A stretch of DNA of 8,383 nt from an uncultured Slackia sp. (GCA_900555495.1 USLD01000055.1:1-8383); one strand, 5' to 3'. Positions 1 through 7,274 are shown, counted from the stretch's first letter. The notes: generated by a model from the letters alone, not told the origin. Numbers and translations are program-made.

Positions 1-404
1 CGAAGTACACGTCGCCGTTTTCGACGGCGTAGGCGTGGCCTTGCTCGATCAGGCTCTTGATCATGGCGATCATGGGGCCGATTTCCTTCGTCGCGCGCGG
101 GCGGATATCGGGGTCCATCACGTTGAAGCGGCGCATCTGCTCGATGAACGCGTCGGAGAACTCGGCCGCTACCTCCTCGGACGTGCGGCCCTGCTCGTTG
201 GCGCGGTTGATGGGCGAACGTGACCTCGTAGCCGCTTGCGATGAGCCAACGGCGAATGACGTCGAACGAAAGGAAAGTGCGGGCGTTGCCGATGTGGATC
301 TGGTCATACACCGTAGGACCGCACACATACATGCGGACCTTGCCCTCTTCGATCGGCACGAACTCGCGCTTCTCGCGCACCTGGCTGTTATAGATACGAA
401 TCAT
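1..404 (-). pseudogene. cysS: Cysteinyl-tRNA synthetase, N-terminal part, frameshifted and cut by the window edge
   Basis: CysRS is a class I synthetase that charges tRNA-Cys in the cytoplasm. The ATG at 404-402 follows a strong Shine-Dalgarno (GGGAGG, complement of 409-414). The first 63 codons are typical of the family: MIRIYNS at the start, [10 protein letters not shown] with the zinc-ligand Cys28, and the HIGH-type motif HIGN at residues 37-40. After GYEVTF (codon 63) the frame is wrong. The genuine CysRS continuation, starting [12 protein letters not shown], lies in another frame from position 208 to the left edge and ends in ENGDVYF. The usual VQNxTDxDDKII segment between them is missing; by comparison with the family about 29 nt are gone. 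The original frame has no stop before the edge but encodes an arginine-rich non-CysRS sequence. This is either a real deletion, which would be odd for an essential gene, or an assembly or sequencing fault. Identity is sure; functional status is not. Confidence 0.85.
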
Positions 405-428
405 AATTCCTCCCGGAAATAACGTGAC

Positions 429-520
429 GAGCATGCATCATGCTCAAACAGTCCTGAGCTCGCGCGCTCGGCGTAACCATGCCGAGCGGCTCGTGCGGAA
501 CCGCGCGTGATACAGGCCCG
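429..520 (+). repeat. Structured repeat, copy A (left arm of an inverted pair)
   Basis: In the + direction this copy has three parts. The outer part is a perfect hairpin (429-435 with 439-445, 3-nt loop) running into CATGCTCAAACAGTCCTGA (439-457). The centre is an 8-bp stem (465-472 with 481-488, 8-nt loop). The inner block (488-513) contains GTGCGGAACCGCG, followed by GGCCCG. Copy B at 766-860 repeats the same order on the opposite strand: 18 of 19 bases agree in the outer block and about 24 of 28 in the inner one, while the central stem differs in sequence. The copy ends 25 nt before the cysS start codon, so it would be part of the cysS leader (in antisense orientation). Confidence 0.75.
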
Positions 521-610
521 TCGCGTCCAGAATCCACATGGCCCTCAATAAACGTATTCGGGCAGCCGATACATTCCGCACCGACACCCAACCAACGTAA
601 ACACTCGCAC

Positions 611-641
611 ATTGTAGCAAGTTCGCCTCGATGCAAGACAA
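611..641 (-). promoter_or_regulatory. Possible cysS promoter
   Basis: The minus strand has a good -10 box, TACAAT (complement of 611-616). The -35 is unclear: TTGTCT (complement of 636-641) sits at a long 19-nt spacing, and TTGCAT (complement of 631-636) at a short 14-nt spacing. If used, it would give a leader of about 200 nt that includes the copy A repeat. Confidence 0.3.
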
Positions 642-765
642 TCGAAGACTCGGCAAACCGGCCTTCATTGCAAAGATACGCGAAGGGGCGAACGCCGCTT
701 GCAACACCCCGACCCCGCAAGGCCGAGATGCGCCTTGCTGCAGCGCCCGAAAGCTTGCAACGGAC

Positions 766-860
766 CGGGCGCGTATCCCACGCGCAGTTCCGCACAAGCC
801 GAAAGCCGCTTGATGCGGCTTTCGAGCGCGTCAGGACTGTTTGAACATGGGATATGCGCC
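766..860 (-). repeat. Structured repeat, copy B (right arm of an inverted pair)
   Basis: This is an inverted partner of copy A. The outer block lies at 831-849 and the inner block at 773-800, with a perfect 10-bp central stem at 800-809 and 815-824 around the loop TTGAT. The outer end lies 17 nt beyond the ispF stop. No target-site duplication is obvious at the outer ends. Candidate explanations are a MITE/REP-like inverted pair or two copies of an RNA element. The pairing is seen directly; the function is unknown. Confidence 0.75.
800..824 (-). terminator. Possible ispF terminator hairpin (also the central stem of repeat copy B)
   Basis: A perfect 10-bp stem (CGAAAGCCGC with GCGGCTTTCG) with a 5-nt loop lies about 52 nt past the ispF stop. 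There is no clean U-run after it on the minus strand (it continues GGCTTG), so termination is only probable. The stem belongs to the repeat element, and this may be its main role. Confidence 0.4.
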
Positions 861-876
861 CGATCGTCCGGAAAAG

Positions 877-1368
877 CTAACATCGCCGCAGCAAAGCGAC
901 GGCCTGCGCCGAAATACCTTCTTCGCGTCCTTCGAATCCGAGATGCTCGGTCGTGGTGGCCTTCACGCCCACCGAATCGACCGGAACCCCCATAGCGCGG
1001 GCCAGGTTCTCGCGCATCGCGTCGCGATGCGGAGAAAGCTTGGGCGCCTGGGCCGAGATGACGCTGTCCACATCGACGATTTCGAAGCCGAGCGAACGCA
1101 CATGCTCGGCCACCTTCGACAGCAACATGAGCGAGTCGGCGCCCGCATACGCAGGGTCGGTGTCGGGGAACAGCTTGCCGATATCGCCCGCGCGCGCCGC
1201 GCCGAGCAGCGCGTCGGAAACGGCATGCGCCAGCACGTCGGCGTCGGAGTGGCCCAAGAGGCCCTGATGATGCGGAATGTCGACGCCGCCCAGAATGAGC
1301 TTGCGGTCGGGCGCGAACGCATGGACGTCGAAGCCCAGGCCGATACGCGTTTGAGAAACGTTCGTCAC
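877..1368 (-). CDS. ispF: 2-C-methyl-D-erythritol 2,4-cyclodiphosphate synthase
   Basis: IspF converts CDP-methylerythritol 2-phosphate to methylerythritol cyclodiphosphate, the ring-closing step of the MEP isoprenoid pathway. It is a homotrimer with a Zn site. The protein is 163 residues, close to the usual length. Visible family features are GFDVHAF (metal ligands Asp14 and His16), [18 protein letters not shown] (third ligand His48), the [12 protein letters not shown] loop and the C-terminal [17 protein letters not shown] segment. The start chosen is GTG at 1368-1366, preceded by GGAGAGG at a sensible distance; the open frame extends further upstream into ispD sequence but has no family similarity there. 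It lies 28 nt after the ispD stop, which implies cotranscription. IspD and IspF are separate here, not fused as in some alphaproteobacteria. Confidence 0.95.
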   Translation of the reverse strand: MTNVSQTRIGLGFDVHAFAPDRKLILGGVDIPHHQGLLGHSDADVLAHAVSDALLGAARAGDIGKLFPDTDPAYAGADSLMLLSKVAEHVRSLGFEIVDVDSVISAQAPKLSPHRDAMRENLARAMGVPVDSVGVKATTTEHLGFEGREEGISAQAVALLRRC

Positions 1369-1396
1369 GATGGTCCTCTCCTCGAAAACGCGAAGC

Positions 1397-2254
1397 CTAC
1401 TTGTCGATAGCGAGGCCGGCCGAATCGACGGCGGCCGAAAGCATCCTGTAGTCTTCGGGAACGGTAAGCTTGATATTGTCGCGCTTGCCCTCCACCACAA
1501 GGACCTTGCCGCCCAGGCGCTCGATCAACGACGAGTCGTCGGTACCCACGAATCCGTCGCGCAACGCGGAGGCGTGGGCGCGACGATACACGCCGCTGCG
1601 GAACACCTGCGGCGTCTGCGCGTTCCAGAATACGCGGCGGTCTGGCGTTCCCACGATGCAGCCGCCTTCGACCACCTTCAAGGTATCGACGGCAGGCGTA
1701 GCCACGATGGCGCCGTCGGCATCGACCATGCCTTTCAAGGTATTGATGGTATGAGAGATCAGGTCGGGAGACACGAGCGGACGCGCGCCGTCATGCAAGA
1801 TGACGTACTCGTATTCCTCGGGCACCAGCTCGAGACCCGAGAACGCGCTCTCCTGGCGCGAACCGCCCGAAGGAGCCAGCACGAGCGGCGTGACGAACGA
1901 GAACGGATCGATCGCACGCTCCCGGTATTCGTCGGCGCGATCGGAAGGGCACACCACCACGATCAATCCGATGTCCTCGACGGCATCGAAGGCCGCCACC
2001 GACCAGGCCAAGATGGGACGGCCCGCGATCTCGACGAGCTGCTTGCCGCCCTCGTGGCCGAAGCGCTCGCCCGAGCCGCCGGCCAGGATGATAGCCGCCG
2101 TCTTAGGGTTCTTGCCCACCGTGCCGGAATAGCGCGAGGCGGAAGCCTCGGATGCATCGCCGCCGAGCGTCATGGCCGACGCGATGTCGACCAGAACGGA
2201 AGGCAGAAAGACCGGGTCTTCGGGATATGCCTTGCTATCGTTGAAATCGCCCAT
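1397..2254 (-). CDS. ispD: 2-C-methyl-D-erythritol 4-phosphate cytidylyltransferase
   Basis: IspD transfers CMP from CTP to methylerythritol 4-phosphate, two steps before IspF. The nucleotide-binding signature [14 protein letters not shown] is at residues 53-66, followed by GGKQL with the likely catalytic Lys71. Further on are [12 protein letters not shown] (130-141), LHDGARPLV (153-161), ATPAVDTLK (185-193), WNAQTPQVF (210-218), TDDSSLIE (238-245) and DNIKLT with Lys262. The protein is 285 residues against about 230 for the family: roughly 50 extra residues precede the core. The ATG at 2254 is backed by a strong AAGGGG site (complement of 2259-2264). The next in-frame ATG (codon 28) has no visible Shine-Dalgarno, so the extension is probably translated. 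The extension is not recognised as a domain. It is read with ispF downstream. Confidence 0.94.
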   Translation of the reverse strand: MGDFNDSKAYPEDPVFLPSVLVDIASAMTLGGDASEASASRYSGTVGKNPKTAAIILAGGSGERFGHEGGKQLVEIAGRPILAWSVAAFDAVEDIGLIVVVCPSDRADEYRERAIDPFSFVTPLVLAPSGGSRQESAFSGLELVPEEYEYVILHDGARPLVSPDLISHTINTLKGMVDADGAIVATPAVDTLKVVEGGCIVGTPDRRVFWNAQTPQVFRSGVYRRAHASALRDGFVGTDDSSLIERLGGKVLVVEGKRDNIKLTVPEDYRMLSAAVDSAGLAIDK

Positions 2255-2275
2255 GATTCCCCTTCCGTGAAAACA

Positions 2276-2306
2276 CGCGGGGCGTCTTGCAGACAGACGC
2301 CCCGCG
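2276..2306 (-). terminator. Hairpin between clpC and ispD, probable weak intrinsic terminator
   Basis: A perfect 12-bp GC-rich stem (2276-2287 with 2295-2306) has a 7-nt loop. On the minus strand it is followed by TGTTTTCAC, a short U-run. It lies 32 nt after the clpC stop. A smaller 6-bp hairpin (2308-2313 with 2318-2323) precedes it. The U-run is close to the ispD ribosome binding site, and no convincing ispD promoter is seen, so some read-through from clpC into ispD is likely. Confidence 0.6.
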
Positions 2307-2337
2307 CACGGGCCCGAGCCCGTATTGCCTTGGTTGA

Positions 2338-4911
2338 CTAGTCGGCCGCCCCGCCGCTCGACACGCCGCCGGAACCGCCGACGCCTGCATGGCCCAGATC
2401 GAACTGCGGAAGCAGCGATTCTGCTTCTCGTGCAATACTATCACGCTTTCGCGGCGCGGGAATCTCTCCCTCGCCGGGCGTGAACACGAGCTCGCCGTCG
2501 ACCAGGTCCACGTCGATGACGGAACCCGCATGCCATTCGCCTTCCAGAATCTGCTCGGCGATCGGGTCTTCGAGCAGGCGCTGGATGGCGCGACGCAGCG
2601 GGCGGGCGCCCATGGAGGTGTCCGTGCCCTCGTCGGCCACGTGTTCGCGGGCAGCCGGCGTCAGGTTGATGGTCATGTCCATGGCGACCAGGCGGTCGCG
2701 CAGGTCGGCCACCATAAGCTCGACGATCTGTCCGATCTGCTCGCGCGTCAGGCTCTTGAACACGATGATTTCATCGAGGCGGTTCAAGAACTCGGGACGG
2801 AAGAGCTTCTTCATCTCGCTCATCACGCGGCTCTTGATTTCCTTGTCCGACAGGCCGGTCTGCGAGTCGGGCGTGAACCCGAGCGGCGCGCTCTGGGCGA
2901 TTTCGCGAGCGCCCACGTTGGACGTCATGATGATCACCGTGTTGCGGAAGTCCACCGAACGGCCCTGGGCATCGGTCAGGCGACCCTCTTCGAGAATCTG
3001 CAGCAGGATGTTGAACACATCGGGATGCGCCTTCTCGATTTCGTCGAACAGCACCACCGAATACGGGCGCTGACGCACCGCCTTGGTGAGCTGGCCGCCT
3101 TCGTCGAAGCCCACGTAGCCCGGAGGCGAACCCACCAGGCGGCTGACGCTGTGCTTCTCCATGTACTCGGACATGTCGAAGGACAGAAGCGCGTCCTCGG
3201 AGTTGAACAGGAACTCGGCCAGCGCCTTGGAAAGCTCGGTCTTGCCCACGCCCGACGGGCCCAGGAAGATGAACGAACCGGCGGGGCGCTTCGGATCCTT
3301 CAAGCCCGAGCGGCTGCGGCGGATCGCCTTCGACAGCGCCGTGACCGCTTCTTCCTGGCCGATGATGCGCTCATGCAGCACGCCTTCCATGCGCAGAAGC
3401 TTCTCGGTCTCGGCCTCGGTGAGGTTGCTCACCGGCACGCCCGTTGACATGCTGACCACATCGGCGATTTCGGCCTCGGTGACCTCGGAGAGCGTGCGGT
3501 CGGCTTCTTCGGAGAACTTCTTCTCGGCCTCTTCGCGGCGCGCGACGATGTCTTTCTCCTGGTCGCGCAGCGCGGCGGCGCGCTCGAAGTCCTGGCCGGA
3601 GATGGCCTCTTCCTTCTCGGTGCGCACGCGGCGCAGCTCGTCGTCGATATCGCGGATTTCCTCAGGCAGCACGCGATTGCGGATGCGCATGCGCGCGCCC
3701 GCCTCGTCGAGCACGTCGATCGCCTTGTCGGGCAGGAAGCGGTCCTGGATGTAGCGGTTCGACAGCGAAACCGCAGCGTGCAGGGCCTCGTCGGAGAAAC
3801 GCACGTGGTGATGGGCCTCGTAGCGGTCGCGCAGGCCGTCGAGGATGCGCATGGACTGCTCTTCGTTGGGCTCGTTCACCATGATAGTCTGGAAGCGGCG
3901 CGCGAGGGCGGAATCTTTTTCCAGATGCTTGCGGTACTCCTCCACCGTGGTGGCGCCGATCACCTGGATTTCGCCGCGCGACAGGGGCGGCTTCAGGATG
4001 GCGGCCGCATCGATCGAGCCTTCGGCCGAACCTGCGCCGATGATGGTGTGCATCTCGTCGATGAACAGGATGACGTCGCCTTCCTTGACGACCTCCTTGA
4101 TGACCTTCTTCAGGCGCTCTTCGAATTCGCCGCGGTACTTGGAGCCCGCGACCAGGGCGGACACGTCGAGCGTCACCAGGCGCTTGCCGCGGATGATGTC
4201 GGGAACCTGGTCGGCCACGATCAGCTGTGCCAGGCCCTCGGCCACGGCCGTCTTTCCGACGCCCGGCTCGCCGATGAGCAGCGGGTTGTTCTTCTGACGA
4301 CGCGAAAGCACCTGCATCACGCGCTCGATTTCGGCGGCGCGGCCGATCACGGGATCGAGCTTGCCGTCACGCGCCTTGGCGGTGAGGTCGGTGCCGAACT
4401 CCTCGAGCATGCTGGTGTCGGACTGCTGCTGATCGCCGCCGAAGAACGGCAGGCCCGCCGCCACGGGCGTGGGCTGGCCGACGAGGTCGTTCAGGGCGCC
4501 GCGCACCTTGTCGGTGGACACGCCCATCTTCTTCAGCGCGTCGATCGCGCCGCCCTCTTCTTCGCGCATGATGCCGAGCAGCAGGTGCTCGGTGGAAATG
4601 TAGCTCTGGCCCATCTGCATGGCCTCGCGCAGCGAGGTCTCGAGAATGCGCTTCACGCGCGGGCTGAAAGACAGATGCGCCGTGGGCTCTTCCGCCTTCG
4701 TCGCCTCGTTGAGCGCACGAACGACTTCGAGGGCGCCCTCGTAGGTCACGCCGACGTGCTCGAGCGCCTGGGCGGCCATGCCTTCGGGCTCTTTCGCAAG
4801 GCCGAGCAGCAAATGCTCGCTGCCCACGTGAGGCTGGCTCAAGGCACGCGCCTCTTCCTGGGCAAGCACGAGCACATGGCGCGCCTTGTCGGTGAATTTT
4901 TCGAATGCCAT
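2338..4911 (-). CDS. clpC: ATP-dependent Clp protease ATP-binding subunit ClpC
   Basis: ClpC is a hexameric AAA+ unfoldase that feeds substrates to ClpP. The 857-residue protein has the full ClpC order. Two Clp-N repeats occupy about 1-145. The first AAA+ module has Walker [10 protein letters not shown] (214-222) and Walker [10 protein letters not shown] (280-288). The middle UVR/coiled-coil segment spans about 415-470. The second AAA+ module has Walker [10 protein letters not shown] (551-559) and Walker [11 protein letters not shown] (619-628). An LGF tripeptide at 677-679 fits the ClpP-docking loop. The C-terminal D2-small domain is followed by a glycine-rich tail. The ATG at 4911 begins the standard [11 protein letters not shown] start; its ribosome binding site is weak (GGGG about 8 nt upstream). 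Unlike the Bacillus locus, no ctsR-mcsA-mcsB precedes it, and its promoter carries a CIRCE operator. Confidence 0.98.
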   Translation of the reverse strand: MAFEKFTDKARHVLVLAQEEARALSQPHVGSEHLLLGLAKEPEGMAAQALEHVGVTYEGALEVVRALNEATKAEEPTAHLSFSPRVKRILETSLREAMQMGQSYISTEHLLLGIMREEEGGAIDALKKMGVSTDKVRGALNDLVGQPTPVAAGLPFFGGDQQQSDTSMLEEFGTDLTAKARDGKLDPVIGRAAEIERVMQVLSRRQKNNPLLIGEPGVGKTAVAEGLAQLIVADQVPDIIRGKRLVTLDVSALVAGSKYRGEFEERLKKVIKEVVKEGDVILFIDEMHTIIGAGSAEGSIDAAAILKPPLSRGEIQVIGATTVEEYRKHLEKDSALARRFQTIMVNEPNEEQSMRILDGLRDRYEAHHHVRFSDEALHAAVSLSNRYIQDRFLPDKAIDVLDEAGARMRIRNRVLPEEIRDIDDELRRVRTEKEEAISGQDFERAAALRDQEKDIVARREEAEKKFSEEADRTLSEVTEAEIADVVSMSTGVPVSNLTEAETEKLLRMEGVLHERIIGQEEAVTALSKAIRRSRSGLKDPKRPAGSFIFLGPSGVGKTELSKALAEFLFNSEDALLSFDMSEYMEKHSVSRLVGSPPGYVGFDEGGQLTKAVRQRPYSVVLFDEIEKAHPDVFNILLQILEEGRLTDAQGRSVDFRNTVIIMTSNVGAREIAQSAPLGFTPDSQTGLSDKEIKSRVMSEMKKLFRPEFLNRLDEIIVFKSLTREQIGQIVELMVADLRDRLVAMDMTINLTPAAREHVADEGTDTSMGARPLRRAIQRLLEDPIAEQILEGEWHAGSVIDVDLVDGELVFTPGEGEIPAPRKRDSIAREAESLLPQFDLGHAGVGGSGGVSSGGAAD

Positions 4912-5016
4912 AAACGGCCCCGTTTCTCAAAGGTGACGACGCCCCGCAGCGCGAAAAGCTCATGCCGCGCGGGCGCGCCGGTCTTACAAACAGTACTCCA
5001 TTGTATTTTCCGAACA

Positions 5017-5046
5017 ATCCTAGCACTCATGTAAAATGAGTGCCAA
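5017..5046 (-). promoter_or_regulatory. clpC promoter overlapping the HrcA operator
   Basis: On the minus strand TTGGCA (complement of 5041-5046) and TAGGAT (complement of 5017-5022) are spaced by 18 nt, giving a leader of about 100 nt. A second possible -10, TACAAT (complement of 5000-5005), lies downstream but has no good -35. Either choice leaves the CIRCE element on or just upstream of the polymerase site. Confidence 0.55.
5020..5046 (-). promoter_or_regulatory. CIRCE element (HrcA heat-shock operator) upstream of clpC
   Basis: On the minus strand the sequence is TTGGCACTC, nine bases, GAGTGCTAG. This matches the CIRCE consensus TTAGCACTC-N9-GAGTGCTAA at 16 of 18 positions with the exact 9-nt spacer. 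CIRCE binds the repressor HrcA, which normally controls groE and dnaK operons. Its place over the clpC promoter implies that HrcA represses clpC and that heat or misfolded protein releases it. No CtsR direct repeat or HspR (HAIR) inverted repeat is seen nearby. Confidence 0.92.
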
Positions 5047-5111
5047 GACATGAGGCCCCCGGTGCCGTTTCGTTACATCGCATCCACACGCTTCACGCAT
5101 CGGACCCATAC

Positions 5112-5142
5112 GAAAAGGGCCCGACCCAAAGAGTCGGACCCT
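5112..5142 (-). terminator. lysS intrinsic terminator
   Basis: The minus-strand transcript forms a 10-bp stem (5133-5142 with 5116-5125, one G-U pair) with a 7-nt loop, followed by a short run of U and then CG. It lies about 70 nt past the lysS stop and well before the clpC promoter. Confidence 0.7.
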
Positions 5143-5184
5143 TAGAAAGCGAACCGTGCTTCGACTGGAAACAGCAGCAACCCA

Positions 5185-5210
5185 TTGCGTCGGCCGTCAA
5201 GCCGACGCAA
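5185..5210 (-). terminator. Hairpin directly after the lysS stop codon
   Basis: A perfect 10-bp stem (5185-5194 with 5201-5210) with a 6-nt loop starts one base after the TAG of lysS. No U-run follows. It may act as a 3'-end stabiliser, a processing stop or a translation-coupled pause; only the pairing is seen. Confidence 0.4.
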
Positions 5211-5211
5211 C

Positions 5212-7194
5212 CTAGTACAGCTTGGCGCCTGCGGGGATCGCGGAGTCGAGCATGAGCAGGTTCAGGCGCTCCTCGCCCGCTTCCTCGTGGATGGCGGAAA
5301 GCAGCATGCCGCAGGAAGCGACACCCATCATCTTGCGCGGAGGCAGGTTGGTGATGGCCACGAGCGTCTTGCCCACCAGGTCTTCGGGCTCGTAGTACGG
5401 ATGGATGCCGGAAAGGATCGTGCGGTCTTCGCCGGTGCCGTCGTCGAGCGTGAACTGCAGCAGCTTCTTGCTCTTCGGAACGGCGATGCATTCCTTCACC
5501 TTCACCGCGCGGAAGTCGGACTTGCTGAACGTCTCGAAGTCGACCTCGTCGGCGAACAGCGGCTCGACGGCCACCTTGGAGAAGTCGATCGTCGGAACCT
5601 TGTTGGGGGCATAGATACCGGCAGCGGCCTGCTCGTCGGACGCGACCTGGCCGTCCTGCCAGGCGCCGAGCTTCTTCTTGCCCTCGGGGCGCATGTGCGG
5701 GAACAGCAGCACGTCGCGGATGCTCGCGGAGTTCGTCAGCAGCATGACCACGCGGTCGATGCCGATGCCGATGCCGCCCGCGGGAGGCATGCCGTACTCG
5801 AGGGCGCGCACGTAGTCCTCGTCGTATTCCATGGCCTCGTCGTCGCCTTCGGCCTTCTCCTCCATCTGGCGGGCGAAGCGCTCGGCCTGGTCGACCGGGT
5901 CGTTGAGCTCGGAGAACGCATTGGCGTACTCGTGGCCGGCGATGACCAGCTCGAAGCGGTGCGTCAGGCGCGGGTCTTCTTCGTTGCGCTTGGCCAGCGG
6001 AGAAACCTCCACCGGGTAGTCGCAGACGAAGGTCGGGTTCACGATGGAGTCCTCGCCGATTTCGTCGTAGATCTCGGCGATGATTTTGCCGGGGCCCCAG
6101 TCTTCCTTGACCTCGATGCCGTGCTTCTTGGCATGGGCGGCAAGCTCTTCGACCGGCGTATCCATGGTGACCGTCTCGCCCAAGACATCGGATACGATTT
6201 CGGTCATGGGGCGGCTCGGCCATGCGCCGAACAGGTCGATTTCCTGATCCTGATACAGGATGGCGCCCTCCAAGCCCACGGCGCGCGCGGCCGCCTTGAT
6301 GACGCCCTCGGCGAGCTCCTTCATGCCCTCGAGGTCGGAGTAGGCGCGATACGCCTCCATGGTGGTGAACTCGGGGTTGTGCGTGCGGTCCATGCCTTCG
6401 TTGCGAAAGATGCGGCCGATTTCGAACACGCGCTCGAAGCCGCCGACCAGCAGGCGCTTCAGATGCAGCTCGGTGGCGATGCGCAGATAGCATTCCTGGT
6501 CGAGCGCGTTGAAGTGCGTGATGAACGGCTTCGCGGTAGCGCCGCCCTGGATGGTCTGCAGGATGGGCGTCTCGACCTCCATGTAGCCGTCGTCTTCCAT
6601 GTAGCGACGGAAAGCCGACAGGATGGCGGAACGCTTGCGGAAGGTGTCGCGGACGTCTTCGTTGACGATCAGGTCGACATAGCGCTGGCGATAGCGCGTT
6701 TCTTTGTCGGACAGGCCGTGGAACTTCTCGGGCAGCGGACGGACCGCCTTGGAGAGCAGCACGATTTCGCGCGGAGCGATGGACAGCTGGCCGCGCTGGG
6801 TACGCACTACGACGCCCTCGACATTGACGATGTCGCCCAGGTCGAGACGGCCGAGCAGATCCCAGTCGGACTCGGACATGTCGTTGATGCGGCAGAACAG
6901 CTGGATATCGGCGGAGGGGTCGCGCAGGACCACGAAGACGATCTTGCCCTGCCCGCGCTTCGCGATGACGCGGCCGCCGATCTTCACGACGTCTTCGGTA
7001 TTCTCGCCGGCGGCCAGATCGGCGTAGTTCGCCTCGATATCGGCCGCGTAATGGGTGATTTCGGAGTGCTCCGGATACGGATTGGTGCCGGCATCGATAT
7101 ACGCCACGCGGGTGGCGAGGCGGCGGGCGCGCTCGTCGTTAAGCGTGCCGTCGTCTACAATGGCCTGCTCTTTTTCGGAAGTGGTTTCGCTCAT
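5212..7194 (-). CDS. lysS: Lysyl-tRNA synthetase (class II) with C-terminal Trbp111-like tRNA-binding domain
   Basis: LysRS charges tRNA-Lys. The 660-residue protein has an N-terminal OB-fold anticodon-binding domain (about 65-150) and a class II catalytic core (about 165-505). Motif 2 is RVFEIGRIFRNEGMD with HNPEFTTMEAY (about 255-282). Motif 3 is GIGIGIDRVVMLL (about 474-486), followed by the RDVLLFPHMR end. Ordinary bacterial LysRS stops near residue 500. Here a linker and a second OB-fold domain (about 552-660) follow, with KLLQFTLDDG, ILSGI, LVGKTLVAITNLPPRKMMG and SCGMLL. These are the hallmarks of the Trbp111/EMAPII-like domain normally found at the MetRS C-terminus, which binds tRNA non-specifically and can dimerise. 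The ATG at 7194 is chosen because AAAGGA precedes it and MSETTSE is a typical flexible start; an ATG 48 nt upstream lacks a good site. It has its own hairpins at the 3' end. Confidence 0.96.
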   Translation of the reverse strand: MSETTSEKEQAIVDDGTLNDERARRLATRVAYIDAGTNPYPEHSEITHYAADIEANYADLAAGENTEDVVKIGGRVIAKRGQGKIVFVVLRDPSADIQLFCRINDMSESDWDLLGRLDLGDIVNVEGVVVRTQRGQLSIAPREIVLLSKAVRPLPEKFHGLSDKETRYRQRYVDLIVNEDVRDTFRKRSAILSAFRRYMEDDGYMEVETPILQTIQGGATAKPFITHFNALDQECYLRIATELHLKRLLVGGFERVFEIGRIFRNEGMDRTHNPEFTTMEAYRAYSDLEGMKELAEGVIKAAARAVGLEGAILYQDQEIDLFGAWPSRPMTEIVSDVLGETVTMDTPVEELAAHAKKHGIEVKEDWGPGKIIAEIYDEIGEDSIVNPTFVCDYPVEVSPLAKRNEEDPRLTHRFELVIAGHEYANAFSELNDPVDQAERFARQMEEKAEGDDEAMEYDEDYVRALEYGMPPAGGIGIGIDRVVMLLTNSASIRDVLLFPHMRPEGKKKLGAWQDGQVASDEQAAAGIYAPNKVPTIDFSKVAVEPLFADEVDFETFSKSDFRAVKVKECIAVPKSKKLLQFTLDDGTGEDRTILSGIHPYYEPEDLVGKTLVAITNLPPRKMMGVASCGMLLSAIHEEAGEERLNLLMLDSAIPAGAKLY

Positions 7195-7246
7195 CTGACA
7201 TCCTTTATCGACAGAGTACAAAACGGTTCGTTCGAACATCAATGGG

Positions 7247-7274
7247 ATTCTAACGTATAACGCCGCGCTTTCAG
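7247..7274 (-). promoter_or_regulatory. Possible lysS promoter
   Basis: On the minus strand CTGAAA (complement of 7269-7274) and TAGAAT (complement of 7247-7252) are 16 nt apart, matching the consensus boxes at 4 of 6 and 5 of 6 positions. The leader would be about 45 nt. The greA hairpin lies just upstream, which fits an independent lysS unit. Confidence 0.4.

Larger units (their letters stand above)
405..876. other. 472-bp intergenic region between ispF and cysS, no supported gene
   Basis: No open frame here has a family-like protein or a good ribosome binding site; the overlapping frames on both strands look like chance. The region instead carries two facing copies of a structured repeat near its ends and a central spacer (about 521-765). 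The spacer holds a 7-bp hairpin (717-723 with 732-738, 8-nt loop) and a possible cysS promoter. ispF-cysS gaps are often short in related gene orders, so the length suggests an insertion or a long regulated leader. Confidence 0.7.

Noticed and set aside
488..520. T-box riboswitch core for cysS (GCGGAACCGCG resembles the T-box consensus)
   Set aside because: The UGGN bulge needed to pair with the tRNA NCCA end reads CGGA here, copy A points away from cysS, copy B is about 365 nt from cysS, and no stem I specifier domain was found.
388..797. Open frames on both strands in the ispF-cysS gap
   Set aside because: They overlap each other in several frames, lack ribosome binding sites and family similarity, and cross the repeat elements. 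The cysteine/arginine-rich similarity between frames at 479 (+) and 797 (-) comes from the inverted repeat.
4987..5000. Third copy of the repeat (CAAACAGT) in the clpC leader
   Set aside because: Only eight bases match, and the surrounding blocks and central stem are absent, so chance is sufficient.
4912..5060. CtsR or HspR operator upstream of clpC
   Set aside because: No GGTCAAA direct repeat and no CTTGAGT-N7-ACTCAAG were found; the CIRCE element explains the inverted repeat.
5185..7260. Open frame of 691 codons on the + strand opposite lysS
   Set aside because: It is longer than lysS itself but is a mirror of the GC-rich codon pattern: histidine-, arginine- and alanine-rich with no recognisable domain, and lysS on the other strand matches its family throughout. 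Similar shadows occur opposite clpC (3778-5034 and 2389-3447) and ispD (1370-2341).
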